Assembly (NCBI GenBank): GCA_002372375.1
Contig: DFGJ01000039.1
Span: 1-31,837, forward strand
Reading direction: 5' to 3'
Length of the DNA stretch: 31,837 bases
Source of the DNA: Ruminococcaceae bacterium UBA3753
GTDB taxonomy: Bacteria > Bacillota > Clostridia > Oscillospirales > Acutalibacteraceae
Shown here: piece by piece, positions 1 through 9,232 of the stretch
How the letters are laid out: every line of letters begins with the position of its first letter
Position numbering within the stretch: the stretch's first letter is position 1
Made by a program: the position numbers and the translations under genes
The notes under the pieces: model-generated
The model's input: the letters and a program-made list of their open reading frames with translations, nothing else
What the model was told of the DNA's origin: nothing
Databases searched by the model: none

Positions 1-3000
1 CTCTTCTTTTTTCTCTTCTTCTTTCACTTCTTCTTTTTTCTCTTCTTTTTCCTCTTCTTCTTTCTTTTCTTCTTTCTCATCTTTTTTCACTTCTTCTTTC
101 TTTTCTTCTTTCTCATCTTTTTTCTCTTCAATTTTCTCTTCTTTTTTCTCTTCAATTTTCTTTTCAATTTTCTCTTCTTCTTTCTTTTTTTTCTCTTCTT
201 CTTTCTTTTTTTTCTCTTTTTCTTTCTTTTTTTTCTCTTTTTCTTCCTTTCTACCTTCTTCCATCTTTCTAAATTTTGGCTCTACGAGGTCTATCGCTAC
301 AGAAGCGGTGGCTCCACTAACAACGTGTCTGCATATCTTTTGTTCCATGTAAGGAAATTCTTCGAGCTCCTTGTACAAAGATAATGCAAATTTATCACCT
401 TTTAAATCTGGATCCAATTCAAGAAACAGCTTATTTTTTTCATTTTCATTTATATTGACTTTTTTTAGTAGCTCTGCACCAAACAATTCTTTAATCTCCT
501 CATACTTAACATCTACCTTGTAGTAGAGTAAATCCTTTATGTCTTTTTCAATGTTGTTTGAAGATTTTAATCTTCCTAAGTCCTGCTCTTTGAAAGTACG
601 CTTATAAAAAGCAAATTCATTATTGTTAAATGAAAGTTTTTGCCCTTTTTTGTAAAAATAAATAAAGTTAAAAAATTCGACAAGGTCTTCCATTTTAGCA
701 TCATCTTTTAGAGCACACGTTTTCAGATGATCGACCACAGTACCGTCATCTAATTCAAATTCTTCTGGTAGATGGAACTTTAAATATACAGGGGCATGAT
801 CAGCGTCAAAATTATAATCTGGTTCAACAAAAAATTTTAATTTGTAACCGTTTTGTAATGCGCCATCAGTAAGTGCCGAGAAAGACGAAAAATTATCTTT
901 ATTTCCATTTTTTTCAAAAAAAGGCTCAAAATACTCTGAATCAAATTCTTCATCTATATACATTTCTGAAGAGAGTTGTTCACAAAGTGGTAATTTACAT
1001 TTTGATGTATAAACTTCCTTACAGATAAATGAAAGCAGCTTTGCCAAATTTGAGTTGGCATGAACTTTGCAGTTTTCATCATTGATAGGTATACCAGTAT
1101 GAAAGACACCTTTTGCGACTTCATCAAAGGGACGTATTTCTTTCAATTCAAAATTATCATTTTCGTACACAAGCTTTGCTTTTCCGTCGTCAAAGAAAAT
1201 AAGGTTTATAAGTTCACACAAATCGTACGGAGTGGCATCTTTTTTTATTGCTTTAGGTGCGACTTGACCCCAGTATTCGTCAATAAAGTCATTCTTGTCT
1301 TTGTCACAAAGGTTTATTTTAAATAATGGACTCCACCCTTTGGATTCGTGAAGGCCAACGTTTAATTTAATTTCAGAACTATCATTGCTAAAATTATCGA
1401 AAGAATCGTCAGAAAATAATTCTTCGCATATAAGCTTTTTAAAAACGAATTTTTTAAAGGGCTTCGAAGCAGAATTAAGACCTTTAATTTCTTTTATGGC
1501 GGCACCCAGTTTACAAGCGATATTGCCATTGCTTGCTTTACATTGTTCATATTCTTTACGAGTAAGACATTTTTCTACAAGTTCTTCTAGTCTCTCTCTC
1601 TTTGCTATTTCTTTTTCTCTTTTTCTCACATATTTTTTTTCATTTTCAACTATTTTTTGCAATTTATCATCCAGTTTCTCAAATTCGCCAACTGGTTCCA
1701 CCGTGAAATAACCATCATAGTACACAAACTCGATGGATTTATCTTTTAAGAATAGATAGTTCATGAGATTACACAGGTCATCTGGTTTAGCCGCTTTTTT
1801 GATTTTGTAGTTGCAAGTATACTCATTCTCCCCTGATTTTCCATTTTTACGAACTTTAAATAAACTGTAATTCCCGTCTTCATCTAGCTTATTTACAGAA
1901 AGACTATAAGTTGTCTTATTTTCTTCCTTTGCATCTTTAAAGACTTTTTTATTAAATCTGCCTATTATCCCAACATCGTCTACCACGTTCAATGCTTCAT
2001 GAACCCTAGTAACACATTTTGCAAGTTCGTAAAAATCTTCATCATTTTCCGTAGTATCTTCTGTGTCTTGTTCACTTTCAGTGCCGCAATTTTTCATAAG
2101 CTCGTCTAGCTCATCTTCAAGTACACTATTTACGCTGCCTTCATCATCCTCTTTTTTATATCTATTATTCTCCTCATACATATTATTAATGTTGATGTTT
2201 TTATCCTTAACGTCATCATCCTTATCCTTATCCTTATCCTCATACTCATTCTTACCCTCATTTTCGACTTGCTCCTCCTCCTTATTTTCGACTTGCTCCT
2301 CCTTATTTTCGACTTGCTCCTCATCCTTATTTTCGACTTGCTTCTCCTCCTTATCCTCATACTCATTCTTACCCTTATTTTCGACTTGCTCCTCCTCTTC
2401 ATCTTCCTCTACGTTTATAAGCATAAGCTCGTTACGCAAACGCTCAAATACCAAGCGCCTGCTACCATCCTTAAAGAATACCGTGTTTAGAAATTTACAA
2501 ATATCTTCCTCAGTAGCATCATTAGCGAATCTTTTTGAATTTAAATAAACATTATTTGGCAACTGAAAACTAAAATATCTTCCATTTTGGTCAGAAGTAT
2601 TAAGTTTTACAGCAACTTTAATGTTGTTGTTGAGTTCGGCTAATTTATTTTCATATTTTTCTAAGTCGGATTTGTCTGTTAACATTTTCACATATTTTAA
2701 TGGCAGACTTCCATTATTTTTACCAAGACGAATACAAAATTCTTTAAGAAGTCCTTCATGAAGAGGTTTGTTAGGATAATTGTCCTCATGAGAAATGTCG
2801 ACAAATTTTGTTTTAATGAAGTCTGAAAACGAATCTCCGTCTTCAAGTCCTTTTAAAGACGCTGTGTCTACGGCAATAAAATATTTATATTGCTGTGTCG
2901 GGTAAAACGCGTTTCTTTCATAAAGAAGTTTTAAATTATTATTTTCATTCATAACGAACAAACGATTAACTAAATCACACATTTGTTCTGCGGTAGTGCC

Positions 3001-4575
3001 TTTCTTGATCCATTTGCCATTCACACGGTCTTCAAGGGTTTGCTTAATTTCCTGACTTTCAGTATTTTTTGGTGAGACTCTAAATAGAGTAACCTTATTA
3101 CCTTCCTCACGCTTCGGTGATAATTTAACATCGACTTTGTTATGATAATCTTTAATGAGATGATTATTTGATGGAAACGTAATTTTTTTAATAATGTCTT
3201 CTCCAGCGCAAAACTTAGCTGTTATTTTTTCATTAAGAAAAACAGGCGATACATCTAACAAAAAATCTTCTAACCAATCAGAAAAGACGGAACTTTCCGC
3301 CTCTTCAGGATTACTGGTAAGACATTGATCTATAAGCTCATCTCTTTCATCAGAGATACCTAGTTCAACATCAGCCTGTGTGCGCCACCGCGGGTACAAG
3401 TTAGAAAGAAGAGGAAATAAAACAGTAATACTACTGAGCAATGCTGCCATTATTGCAGGATCATTCCACACCGCATACAACGCGTCCGCTTTGTACGCCA
3501 AGCCTTCGGTATTAATACATACTTCGCTGTCAGGCTTATACCATTTTGTAAAAATTCGATCAGGATTAACAACAGAGACATTAACACTAGACGTCTCTTT
3601 CACAATGTCATAGACGCCTGGCTTACTTTTGCCCTTTTCTGCGGACTCTTTCTGGGAATTTTCTGGCAAAACAAGAGGAAGATTGTTATCGCCAACATTA
3701 TTGCCTGCAGCAGGACTATTATTCGTATTTGGACTATAAACGACTTTGCCGATCTTTGTGTTTACGAATCCTCCAGTTTTTGGGTCATAAACTAAATCCA
3801 CGTTGTCCACTTTAAGAATATTATTGTTTTGATAAGGCGCAGGAAGAACATCGTCTATACTTGGTTTTACATCTGTTTTTGGATCATGGTTATTTTCGGC
3901 TTCTGGAAACTCCTCAGGCTGAATGGCAGGAACAATAAGATTACTATCATTGCTTACTGCAGGAGTATCGCTCGGATTGGGATTATAATCTCCTTTACCG
4001 AGAATTGTATTTATCGATCCGTCTGTTTTAGATTTTAAGTCCTCCAATTTAAGAAATTTAAGACCGTCTATCTTTTTTACATAAGGCGAAGAAAGGACGT
4101 CATCGTTACTTAGTCTATTCTTTTTCGGGTCACTGACGTCTCCAACATCGCTATTTCCGCTATAAAGCGGAAAAGGAAGATTGGCATCGCCGCTGGTATC
4201 TTTCGTACTGTCAGTGTCGTCACCAGTATCTTTCGGAACATTGGCGTCGTTTGCGCTAGTGGGCTTGGATTTATAAATCATCGTCGCACCACCAAACGTA
4301 CCTAGGGCGGCAAGAGCTTTCGCGGGGTCCAGCGATATAAACGGAACACTGCTTTCTACTGGACCAATATCTTTAACTCCTTTCGGTGAACTTTTTTCCG
4401 TTGCTCTTGAAGAAACAGGGCCTTCACCCTTGTTGCTTAGCCTTTTTGAGAAATCTGCACGATTTGTACTTTCGTCCTTCGTGTCTGCAGCATAAACGTT
4501 GCTTGAAATAGACGAAAAAGCTCCGAACAAAAACGCACCAGAAAGCAATAACGAGCTGTTTTTCTTGTTAAACAT
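1..4575 (-). CDS. Giant exported modular repeat protein, C-terminus cut by window edge
   Basis: The reading frame is open from ATG at 4575 to base 1, giving at least 1525 residues with no stop. I do not recognise the family. Residues 1-30 form a signal peptide (Lys-rich start, hydrophobic core, cleavage near VYA/AD). Residues about 70-330 hold three decayed copies of a roughly 83-residue Pro/Asn/Asp-rich repeat (DDVLSSPY near 157, DDVLPAPY near 240). A hydrophobic stretch at about 373-393 could cross the membrane. Five larger modules follow, marked by a helix of the type (D/T)AT-x-x-DLC-x-L-x-N-x-(L/I)F with its Cys at 533, 693, 935 and 1120; the fifth has Val at 1299. An acidic linker of QVENK-like repeats (about 720-795) splits modules 2 and 3. 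From about 1435 the chain is almost only Glu and Lys. GGAGG at 4582-4586 sits 6 nt before the ATG. It is probably secreted or surface-bound; function unknown. Confidence 0.85.
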   Translation of the reverse strand, partial: MFNKKNSSLLLSGAFLFGAFSSISSNVYAADTKDESTNRADFSKRLSNKGEGPVSSRATEKSSPKGVKDIGPVESSVPFISLDPAKALAALGTFGGATMIYKSKPTSANDANVPKDTGDDTDSTKDTSGDANLPFPLYSGNSDVGDVSDPKKNRLSNDDVLSSPYVKKIDGLKFLKLEDLKSKTDGSINTILGKGDYNPNPSDTPAVSNDSNLIVPAIQPEEFPEAENNHDPKTDVKPSIDDVLPAPYQNNNILKVDNVDLVYDPKTGGFVNTKIGKVVYSPNTNNSPAAGNNVGDNNLPLVLPENSQKESAEKGKSKPGVYDIVKETSSVNVSVVNPDRIFTKWYKPDSEVCINTEGLAYKADALYAVWNDPAIMAALLSSITVLFPLLSNLYPRWRTQADVELGISDERDELIDQCLTSNPEEAESSVFSDWLEDFLLDVSPVFLNEKITAKFCAGEDIIKKITFPSNNHLIKDYHNKVDVKLSPKREEGNKVTLFRVSPKNTESQEIKQTLEDRVNGKWIKKGTTAEQMCDLVNRLFVMNENNNLKLLYERNAFYPTQQYKYFIAVDTASLKGLEDGDSFSDFIKTKFVDISHEDNYPNKPLHEGLLKEFCIRLGKNNGSLPLKYVKMLTDKSDLEKYENKLAELNNNIKVAVKLNTSDQNGRYFSFQLPNNVYLNSKRFANDATEEDICKFLNTVFFKDGSRRLVFERLRNELMLINVEEDEEEEQVENKGKNEYEDKEEKQVENKDEEQVENKEEQVENKEEEQVENEGKNEYEDKDKDKDDDVKDKNININNMYEENNRYKKEDDEGSVNSVLEDELDELMKNCGTESEQDTEDTTENDEDFYELAKCVTRVHEALNVVDDVGIIGRFNKKVFKDAKEENKTTYSLSVNKLDEDGNYSLFKVRKNGKSGENEYTCNYKIKKAAKPDDLCNLMNYLFLKDKSIEFVYYDGYFTVEPVGEFEKLDDKLQKIVENEKKYVRKREKEIAKRERLEELVEKCLTRKEYEQCKASNGNIACKLGAAIKEIKGLNSASKPFKKFVFKKLICEELFSDDSFDNFSNDSSEIKLNVGLHESKGWSPLFKINLCDKDKNDFIDEYWGQVAPKAIKKDATPYDLCELINLIFFDDGKAKLVYENDNFELKEIRPFDEVAKGVFHTGIPINDENCKVHANSNLAKLLSFICKEVYTSKCKLPLCEQLSSEMYIDEEFDSEYFEPFFEKNGNKDNFSSFSALTDGALQNGYKLKFFVEPDYNFDADHAPVYLKFHLPEEFELDDGTVVDHLKTCALKDDAKMEDLVEFFNFIYFYKKGQKLSFNNNEFAFYKRTFKEQDLGRLKSSNNIEKDIKDLLYYKVDVKYEEIKELFGAELLKKVNINENEKNKLFLELDPDLKGDKFALSLYKELEEFPYMEQKICRHVVSGATASVAIDLVEPKFRKMEEGRKEEKEKKKKEKEKKKKEEEKKKKEEEKIEKKIEEKKEEKIEEKKDEKEEKKEEVKKDEKEEKKEEEEKEEKKEEVKEEEKKEE

Positions 4576-4605
4576 ACAAAACCTCCGAGGTTAAACTTAA
4601 AGGTA

Positions 4606-4634
4606 ATTATATCATGAAAAAGCTATTTTTTCAA
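4606..4634 (-). promoter_or_regulatory. Sigma-A-type promoter of the giant exported protein gene
   Basis: On the minus strand TTGAAA (4629-4634) and a perfect TATAAT (4606-4611) are separated by 17 nt. They lie about 30 nt upstream of the start codon and its GGAGG ribosome binding site. Match and spacing are close to the housekeeping consensus. Confidence 0.75.
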
Positions 4635-5428
4635 ACCTTAAGTTCAGCGCAGGAAAACATATATTAAATGTGAATTTGTGTTTTTTATCTGAGATTTTAA
4701 AACTAATTTCGAATTTTTTATGGCTGGCGGTGGTATTTTAATTTGGATATATTTAATAGAACTAACTTTAGTTTTAGACAAAGTTTTAAAAACTATGATT
4801 ATATTAAATTATTGATATATTTCAGATTAATCCTAATTGGAGTTGCATTAAGGCATTAAACTATGTGCACAATTTGTGTAGTATGTGTCGCTCGGAAATG
4901 TATGTTCGGAAGTATTGTGGTTTGAGATTCTCCACTTAAATCTAAAAACAAAAATTCGGGGCGTTTGACGTTTTGTGAACTAGTAAAATTCACGTATAAG
5001 TTTATTTATGTGGTCTAATACAATTTTTGTTCTAAGATACGCGTTTTCATTTGTATTTAATTCAGAATTTAAAGTCGATTAATTTGAATGATATAATCTC
5101 GGGAAAATATGTAGAGCAGTGATCTCATTTGGTGTGCTGATCTTTTGCTTTGTGAAGTGCTCCTGTCTATAGTAGTACTACGTTCGAAAATTGTTTTTCT
5201 AGTTTTCGCAATGATGTAGCAGATCCTTAGGTGCGTTAGGTATGAAGAAACTTATTTTTGTGTGTTTTTTATTTTTTAATCAAAGTCTTGAGTATTTTTA
5301 AAAAATATGCTAGAAACATCACAATGAATTATATTCTAAACGCAATAATTATAAATATACTGTAGTAGTGTTTATACGGCTATATGTTTAAACATGTAGA
5401 ATAGCGTTTACCCGGGAGCTAAGAAAAA
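4635..5428. other. Intergenic, AT-rich, no gene seen
   Basis: About 0.8 kb between the divergent giant-protein gene and uppP. All frames are broken by stops. The only signal is a TATAAT at 5092-5097 on the plus strand with a poor -35 region, which might start a long uppP leader. No tandem repeat was noticed here. Confidence 0.5.
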
Positions 5429-6268
5429 TTGGAATTTTTAGAAGTATGCAAAGCGATCTTGCTTGGAATTATTCAAGGAACAACAGAATGGCTGCCAGTA
5501 AGCAGTACTGGGCATATGATTCTTTTAAATGAGTTTATAAAACTGAAATTATCAAAAGAATTTTTAGATTTGTTTCTGATTCTTATTCAACTAGCGTCGA
5601 CTTTAGCGGTAATATGCTTATATTTTAGCAAAATAAACCCAATTAAAATTCAAAGTGGCAGGTTCAGTATAAAAAAAGAAGCGATAAACTTGTGGATCAA
5701 GATATTCGTTGGCTGTTTGCCTTTAGCTGCAGCTGCTGTCTTAGACGATTTTATTCACGAAAAGCTTTATAATTCCATTGTGGTTGCGGTTACGTTAATC
5801 TTTTATGGACTGGTTTTTGTATTAATAGAGCGTAAAAATATTAAGTCACACATAAAAAGAATAGAACATTTGAATTATTCAACAGCTTTTTTTGTGGGAT
5901 TGTTTCAAGTCTTGGCTACGATTCCGGGTACATCCAGGTCTGGCGCGACGATTATAGGAGCTTTAGTACTTGGTTGCTCGCGTCCTATAGCCGCCGAGTA
6001 TTCTTTCTTTTTATCTATACCTACTATGTTAGGTGCAAGTGTATATAAAACTTTGAAATATATGATGTCGTTTGGATTTAGCTTTAAATCCAGTGAAGTT
6101 ACCATCCTTTTGATCGGGTGCTTGGTGTCGTTTTTGGTTTCTGTTTTTTGTATAAAAATGTTCACTAATTACATAAAGAAAAATAATTTTTCTATTTTTG
6201 GCTACTACAGAATACTCCTCGGAGTTTCGATATTAATCTATTTTTTGGTTTTAAAACCTATCCTTTAG
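5429..6268 (+). CDS. uppP: Undecaprenyl-diphosphate phosphatase (BacA/UppP family)
   Basis: This integral membrane enzyme dephosphorylates undecaprenyl diphosphate, recycling the lipid carrier of peptidoglycan synthesis; the family also confers bacitracin tolerance. At 279 residues it has normal family length. Both signature motifs are intact: the first near residues 16-29 (E20, then WLPVSSTGH with S25, S26 and H29) and the second at 166-172 (PGTSRSG with R170). Hydrophobic segments run throughout. The start is TTG at 5429, preceded by GGGAG at 5414-5418 with 10 nt spacing; no ATG lies near a better site. It is a single gene with long non-coding flanks, so it is probably monocistronic. Identity is secure; the start is less so. 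Confidence 0.95.
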   Translation: MEFLEVCKAILLGIIQGTTEWLPVSSTGHMILLNEFIKLKLSKEFLDLFLILIQLASTLAVICLYFSKINPIKIQSGRFSIKKEAINLWIKIFVGCLPLAAAAVLDDFIHEKLYNSIVVAVTLIFYGLVFVLIERKNIKSHIKRIEHLNYSTAFFVGLFQVLATIPGTSRSGATIIGALVLGCSRPIAAEYSFFLSIPTMLGASVYKTLKYMMSFGFSFKSSEVTILLIGCLVSFLVSVFCIKMFTNYIKKNNFSIFGYYRILLGVSILIYFLVLKPIL

Positions 6269-7097
6269 GACTTTGGGTTACACTGAGTCGTTAGTAAACA
6301 ACTACAATTGTACTTTTCGTTAAATTTAACTGTCGTTTTTTTAGTTTTTTTGAAGTGCATAGAGTGCTTTTGTTGTATTGTTGGTAGCACGCTTAGTGTT
6401 AGTTTTAATTTATAGTTTTAGGTGTTTCTAGTTTTCGAAGGATCTATGTTAAACTGTAGGCTGACTGTGTAATATTGTTTATTTTTTTATACAAGTATAT
6501 TTGTTACTTTTTGAAGAATAGAATTTGGTATTACAGTCGACCAACGCGTGAAGACGAAATGGTATAAATATGAATTTAAAGAAAAAGTATTTTTAGATGT
6601 AATGTTGATGATTTAAAATATTCATATTTGCAGTTTGAAGATGTCTATTGGGTTTTCACCCGCTAAACTTTTAGAGTAGATGTCGCTGTTAAAAACGTAT
6701 AGTAATCCCAGATGGGCAGATTGCGTAAATTCAGAGTTTGCTTTACCTGCCAATATTTTTTAGGTGCGATATTGCTGATTTAGAAAATTAATACTTATAG
6801 TTTCAAGATGTCTAGTAGATATTCAGCTTACAGACGGTACTGTTCTACTGATGTTGAACTTAATCGGTAGATTGTTTAAATTTATAGCTTGCTCTATTTG
6901 TCATTATTTTTGAAATTGAATAATACTATTTTTTTTAATTAAATTTTTAAAAATATATAATTATTGTAAACACATAAAGATAGGAAGACAACTAACAGCT
7001 TTTAATGGTTAAAGTTTGAAAAAAGCCACATTATCAATTTAGAACAAAACTTTCAGACTATTTAACTGGTTGCCTCAATTTTGCTTGTAGCTATGAG
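6269..7097. other. Intergenic between uppP and the tRNA promoter
   Basis: About 0.83 kb without a plausible gene. Short palindromes occur just after uppP (a 10-nt one near 6304 and a 12-nt one near 6322), the second followed by a T-run near 6336; together they might act as a weak terminator. A two-copy repeat occupies about 6591-6930. The rest is AT-rich with no signal I can name. Confidence 0.45.
6591..6930. repeat. Decayed two-copy tandem repeat, period about 167 bp
   Basis: Two diverged direct copies start at 6591 and 6758. Corresponding blocks include TTTTAGATGTAATG against TTTTAGGTGCGATATTG and GCAGATTGCGTAAATT against GGTAGATTGTTTAAATT, and both contain an AAGATGTCTA-like block. I found no source gene in the window. 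The period is close to that of the better preserved arrays elsewhere here. Confidence 0.55.
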
Positions 7098-7126
7098 TTG
7101 ACATTTATTCTTCATAGAACTAGAAT
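7098..7126 (+). promoter_or_regulatory. Consensus sigma-A promoter of tRNA-Arg
   Basis: Perfect TTGACA (7098-7103), a 17-nt spacer and TAGAAT (7121-7126), 23 nt before the first base of the tRNA. This is one of the strongest promoters in the window. It may also drive queC, which starts 86 nt after the tRNA. Confidence 0.8.
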
Positions 7127-7149
7127 TAGCAGTAGGATTTTGCCGGCAC

Positions 7150-7222
<73 letters not shown>

Positions 7223-7226
<4 letters not shown>

Positions 7227-7246
7227 GCATAGCCTGGTATCTTTTT
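7223..7246 (+). terminator. Possible weak terminator after the tRNA
   Basis: ACCAG (7223-7227) can pair with CTGGT (7234-7238) across a 6-nt loop and is followed by ATC and a T-run. The stem has only 5 bp and uses the tRNA CCA end, so read-through into queC is plausible. Confidence 0.3.
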
Positions 7247-7311
7247 ATTTCATTTTCTGATTCTTTTTAATTCTTTATCTTAAATTTTTTTTATTTTTTG
7301 GAGGTACCAAT

Positions 7312-7998
7312 ATGAAGGCTTTGGTTTTACTCGGTGGCGGTGTAGACAGTACGGTTTGTCTTGCGAAGATGGTGGATCGTTTTGGCAGCAATGAGGTGAT
7401 GGCGTTATCTTTTGATTATGGTCAAAAGCACAGGCGCGAGCTCGATTCTTGTAAGAAAATATCGGATTTTTATGGAGTAGAGCTTGTAATCAAAGATTTG
7501 AGCGATTTTTTTGAGAACGATAGTTCAGCATTGTTGGAAGGCTCTTCTGAAGATGTTCCAAAAGTGGAGTACAGTAAGCAGAAAGAGGTAATAGAAGGTG
7601 CTCCGGCGAAGGCATATGTGCCATTTAGGAATGGTTTGTTTGTGTCAGCTGGTGTTCCCTTAGCAATGGCTAGAGGTTGTGATTATCTTGTTTACGGTAT
7701 AAGTGATAGCACAAGTGTAAAGAATGCGTACCCGGATGCGTGTGCTTTTTTTAATTCATCTATTTCAGACACAGTTAGTATTGGTTCTGGAGGATGTCTG
7801 CGGCTTGTAGCACCTTTTATCAATGAAACTAAAGCTAGGATAATTTTAGATGGTAAACGGTTAGGTGTTCCTTTTGCTTATACTTGGACTTGTCACTTAG
7901 GTGGAAAAAGAGCTTGCGGTGTATGTGGGTCCTGTATTAGTAGGCTCAAGGCGTTTAAGGAAGCCGGAGTTCCAGACCCCATAGAGTATGAAGATTAG
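7312..7998 (+). CDS. queC: 7-cyano-7-deazaguanine synthase QueC
   Basis: QueC converts 7-carboxy-7-deazaguanine to preQ0 with ATP and ammonia, a step of queuosine synthesis in the cytoplasm. The protein has 228 residues, the usual size. The N-terminal PP-loop nucleotide motif is GGGVDST at 8-14 (family SGGxDS). The C-terminal zinc ligands are C194, C202, C205 and C208 (C-x7-C-x2-C-x2-C). The internal block YVPFRNGLF near 100 is the family's (F/Y)VPxRN motif. ATG at 7312 follows GGAGG (7300-7304) at 7 nt. It lies 86 nt after tRNA-Arg. The other queuosine gene here, the precursor transporter, is 1.2 kb downstream on the same strand; queD and queE are not in the window. Confidence in the family is high. 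Confidence 0.95.
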   Translation: MKALVLLGGGVDSTVCLAKMVDRFGSNEVMALSFDYGQKHRRELDSCKKISDFYGVELVIKDLSDFFENDSSALLEGSSEDVPKVEYSKQKEVIEGAPAKAYVPFRNGLFVSAGVPLAMARGCDYLVYGISDSTSVKNAYPDACAFFNSSISDTVSIGSGGCLRLVAPFINETKARIILDGKRLGVPFAYTWTCHLGGKRACGVCGSCISRLKAFKEAGVPDPIEYED

Positions 7999-9232
7999 AT
8001 ATATTTGTTTTTTGGAATTTTGTTAGGTAGTGAATCTTTGCCGCATGATTCTTTGGGTGGCTCATAGTAATTGATCAAGCACGGTGTAGCCTAGATTTGG
8101 TTATACTGTGGCTATGGAGGGTTTTTGGTTATTTGCGAAAGTGTATAAGTGCGAGTAATTTGTGATGAGGGTGACTGATGAAAAGTGACTTCAGCACTAG
8201 TTTTTTTGTTGGTAACGTGTGTTTCTACTGTTTAATTGGTGTGGTTTAGGAAGTAGCGGCGAGTAGATCTGGGTTGTATTTGTAGAGAGAATTTTTGGCT
8301 ATAGTTTTTTGATTCTGTGTGTTGGCAAATAGGCTTTAGGTAGAGATTGGGAAAGTTTTTGTTAATTTTGGAATTTTTGGATTGGTAACGTGTGTTTCTA
8401 TTGTGTTTAAGTAGAGTGATTGTGAGAGTAGCAGCAAAAAAAGTCTGTTTGGTATTTATAGAAGGGCTTTATGGTTACAGTTTTCGGTTCTAAATGTTGT
8501 TAAATAGGCTTTAGGGAGAGACCGGGAAAGTTTTTGTTGATTTTGGAATTTTTGGATTGGTAACGCATATTTCTATTGTTTAAGTGGCGTGATTGAGGGA
8601 GTAGCAGTAAAAAGGTCTGTTTTGTATTTGCAAAAAGGTTTTTTGGTTACTGTTTTTGATTTTGGATGTTGTTAAATAAGCTTTAGGGAGCGATTGTGGA
8701 GAATTTTTTGTCGATTTTTGAGTTAATCCGGATGAGAAGTTGCTAGGCAGGGTTTTATTTGGTGTAGCACTTAGGGTGGGTATATTAAAAAAACAAGTTT
8801 TGATTTCGATGAAAAAAGATTTACTAAAACAATATTTTTTGATTATAATCTCTGAACTTTTGTGATTTATGTCTGGCATTTTGTTTGCGACATATAGGGC
8901 GTTTTGAGTTGCTGTGTTTGGTTGATTTCCTGATTTTTTGTGTGTTAGTATCTATGGTCGCACTGTTTTTTGGCGAAGTATTACATGGTAGATTGTTTGT
9001 TTTTTTGTGTAGTTTTGTTTAGTTGTTAAAGTTATATGGTGAGGGGATTTCTGTCGAGATTTGCCTTAGTTTAGCAGTAGAAGTAAAATTTTGTGTGTGA
9101 TATGATATTTTTTTGGTGGAAGTTTGAGTTGAAATGGAGGGGATAATTTAGTAATTTTGTTTAAGCGACGAATGATTGTGTTGGCCGAGGCAATATTTAA
9201 GTAAACGTTAAATCAAAGGATGTAGTTAAATA
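7999..9232. other. G/T-rich intergenic region between queC and yhhQ
   Basis: About 1.2 kb with no supported gene. The plus strand is markedly rich in G and T with few C; sampled 60-base rows have three to four times more G than C. A tandem array fills about 8211-8735. The rest (7999-8210, 8736-9232) is similar in composition, without clear repeats, terminator or promoter. I looked for a preQ1 riboswitch before both queuosine genes and saw none. Confidence 0.5.
8211..8735. repeat. Tandem repeat array, three units of about 174 bp
   Basis: Units begin at GGTAACG-type blocks at 8211, 8384 and 8559, giving periods of 173 and 175 bp. Each contains TTTCTA(C/T)TGT, a (T/A)GTAGC block, GTTxxxAAATA(G/A)GCTTTAGG and an end block TTTTTGTT(G/A)ATTTTGGAATTTT. 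The last unit decays after about 8700. The end block resembles the sequence just after the queC stop (8004-8030), so an origin from the queC 3' flank is possible but unproven. Confidence 0.8.

Noticed and set aside
2063..2548. Leu/Ser-rich plus-strand frame and Arg/Lys-rich minus-strand frame inside the giant gene
   Set aside because: Both are shadows of the QVENK acidic repeat of the 1-4575 gene, which is open over its full length with signal peptide, promoter and ribosome site.
7227..9232. preQ1 riboswitch before queC or yhhQ
   Set aside because: I looked for the short preQ1-I pattern (stem-loop with a downstream A-rich tail pairing back) and found nothing convincing by eye.
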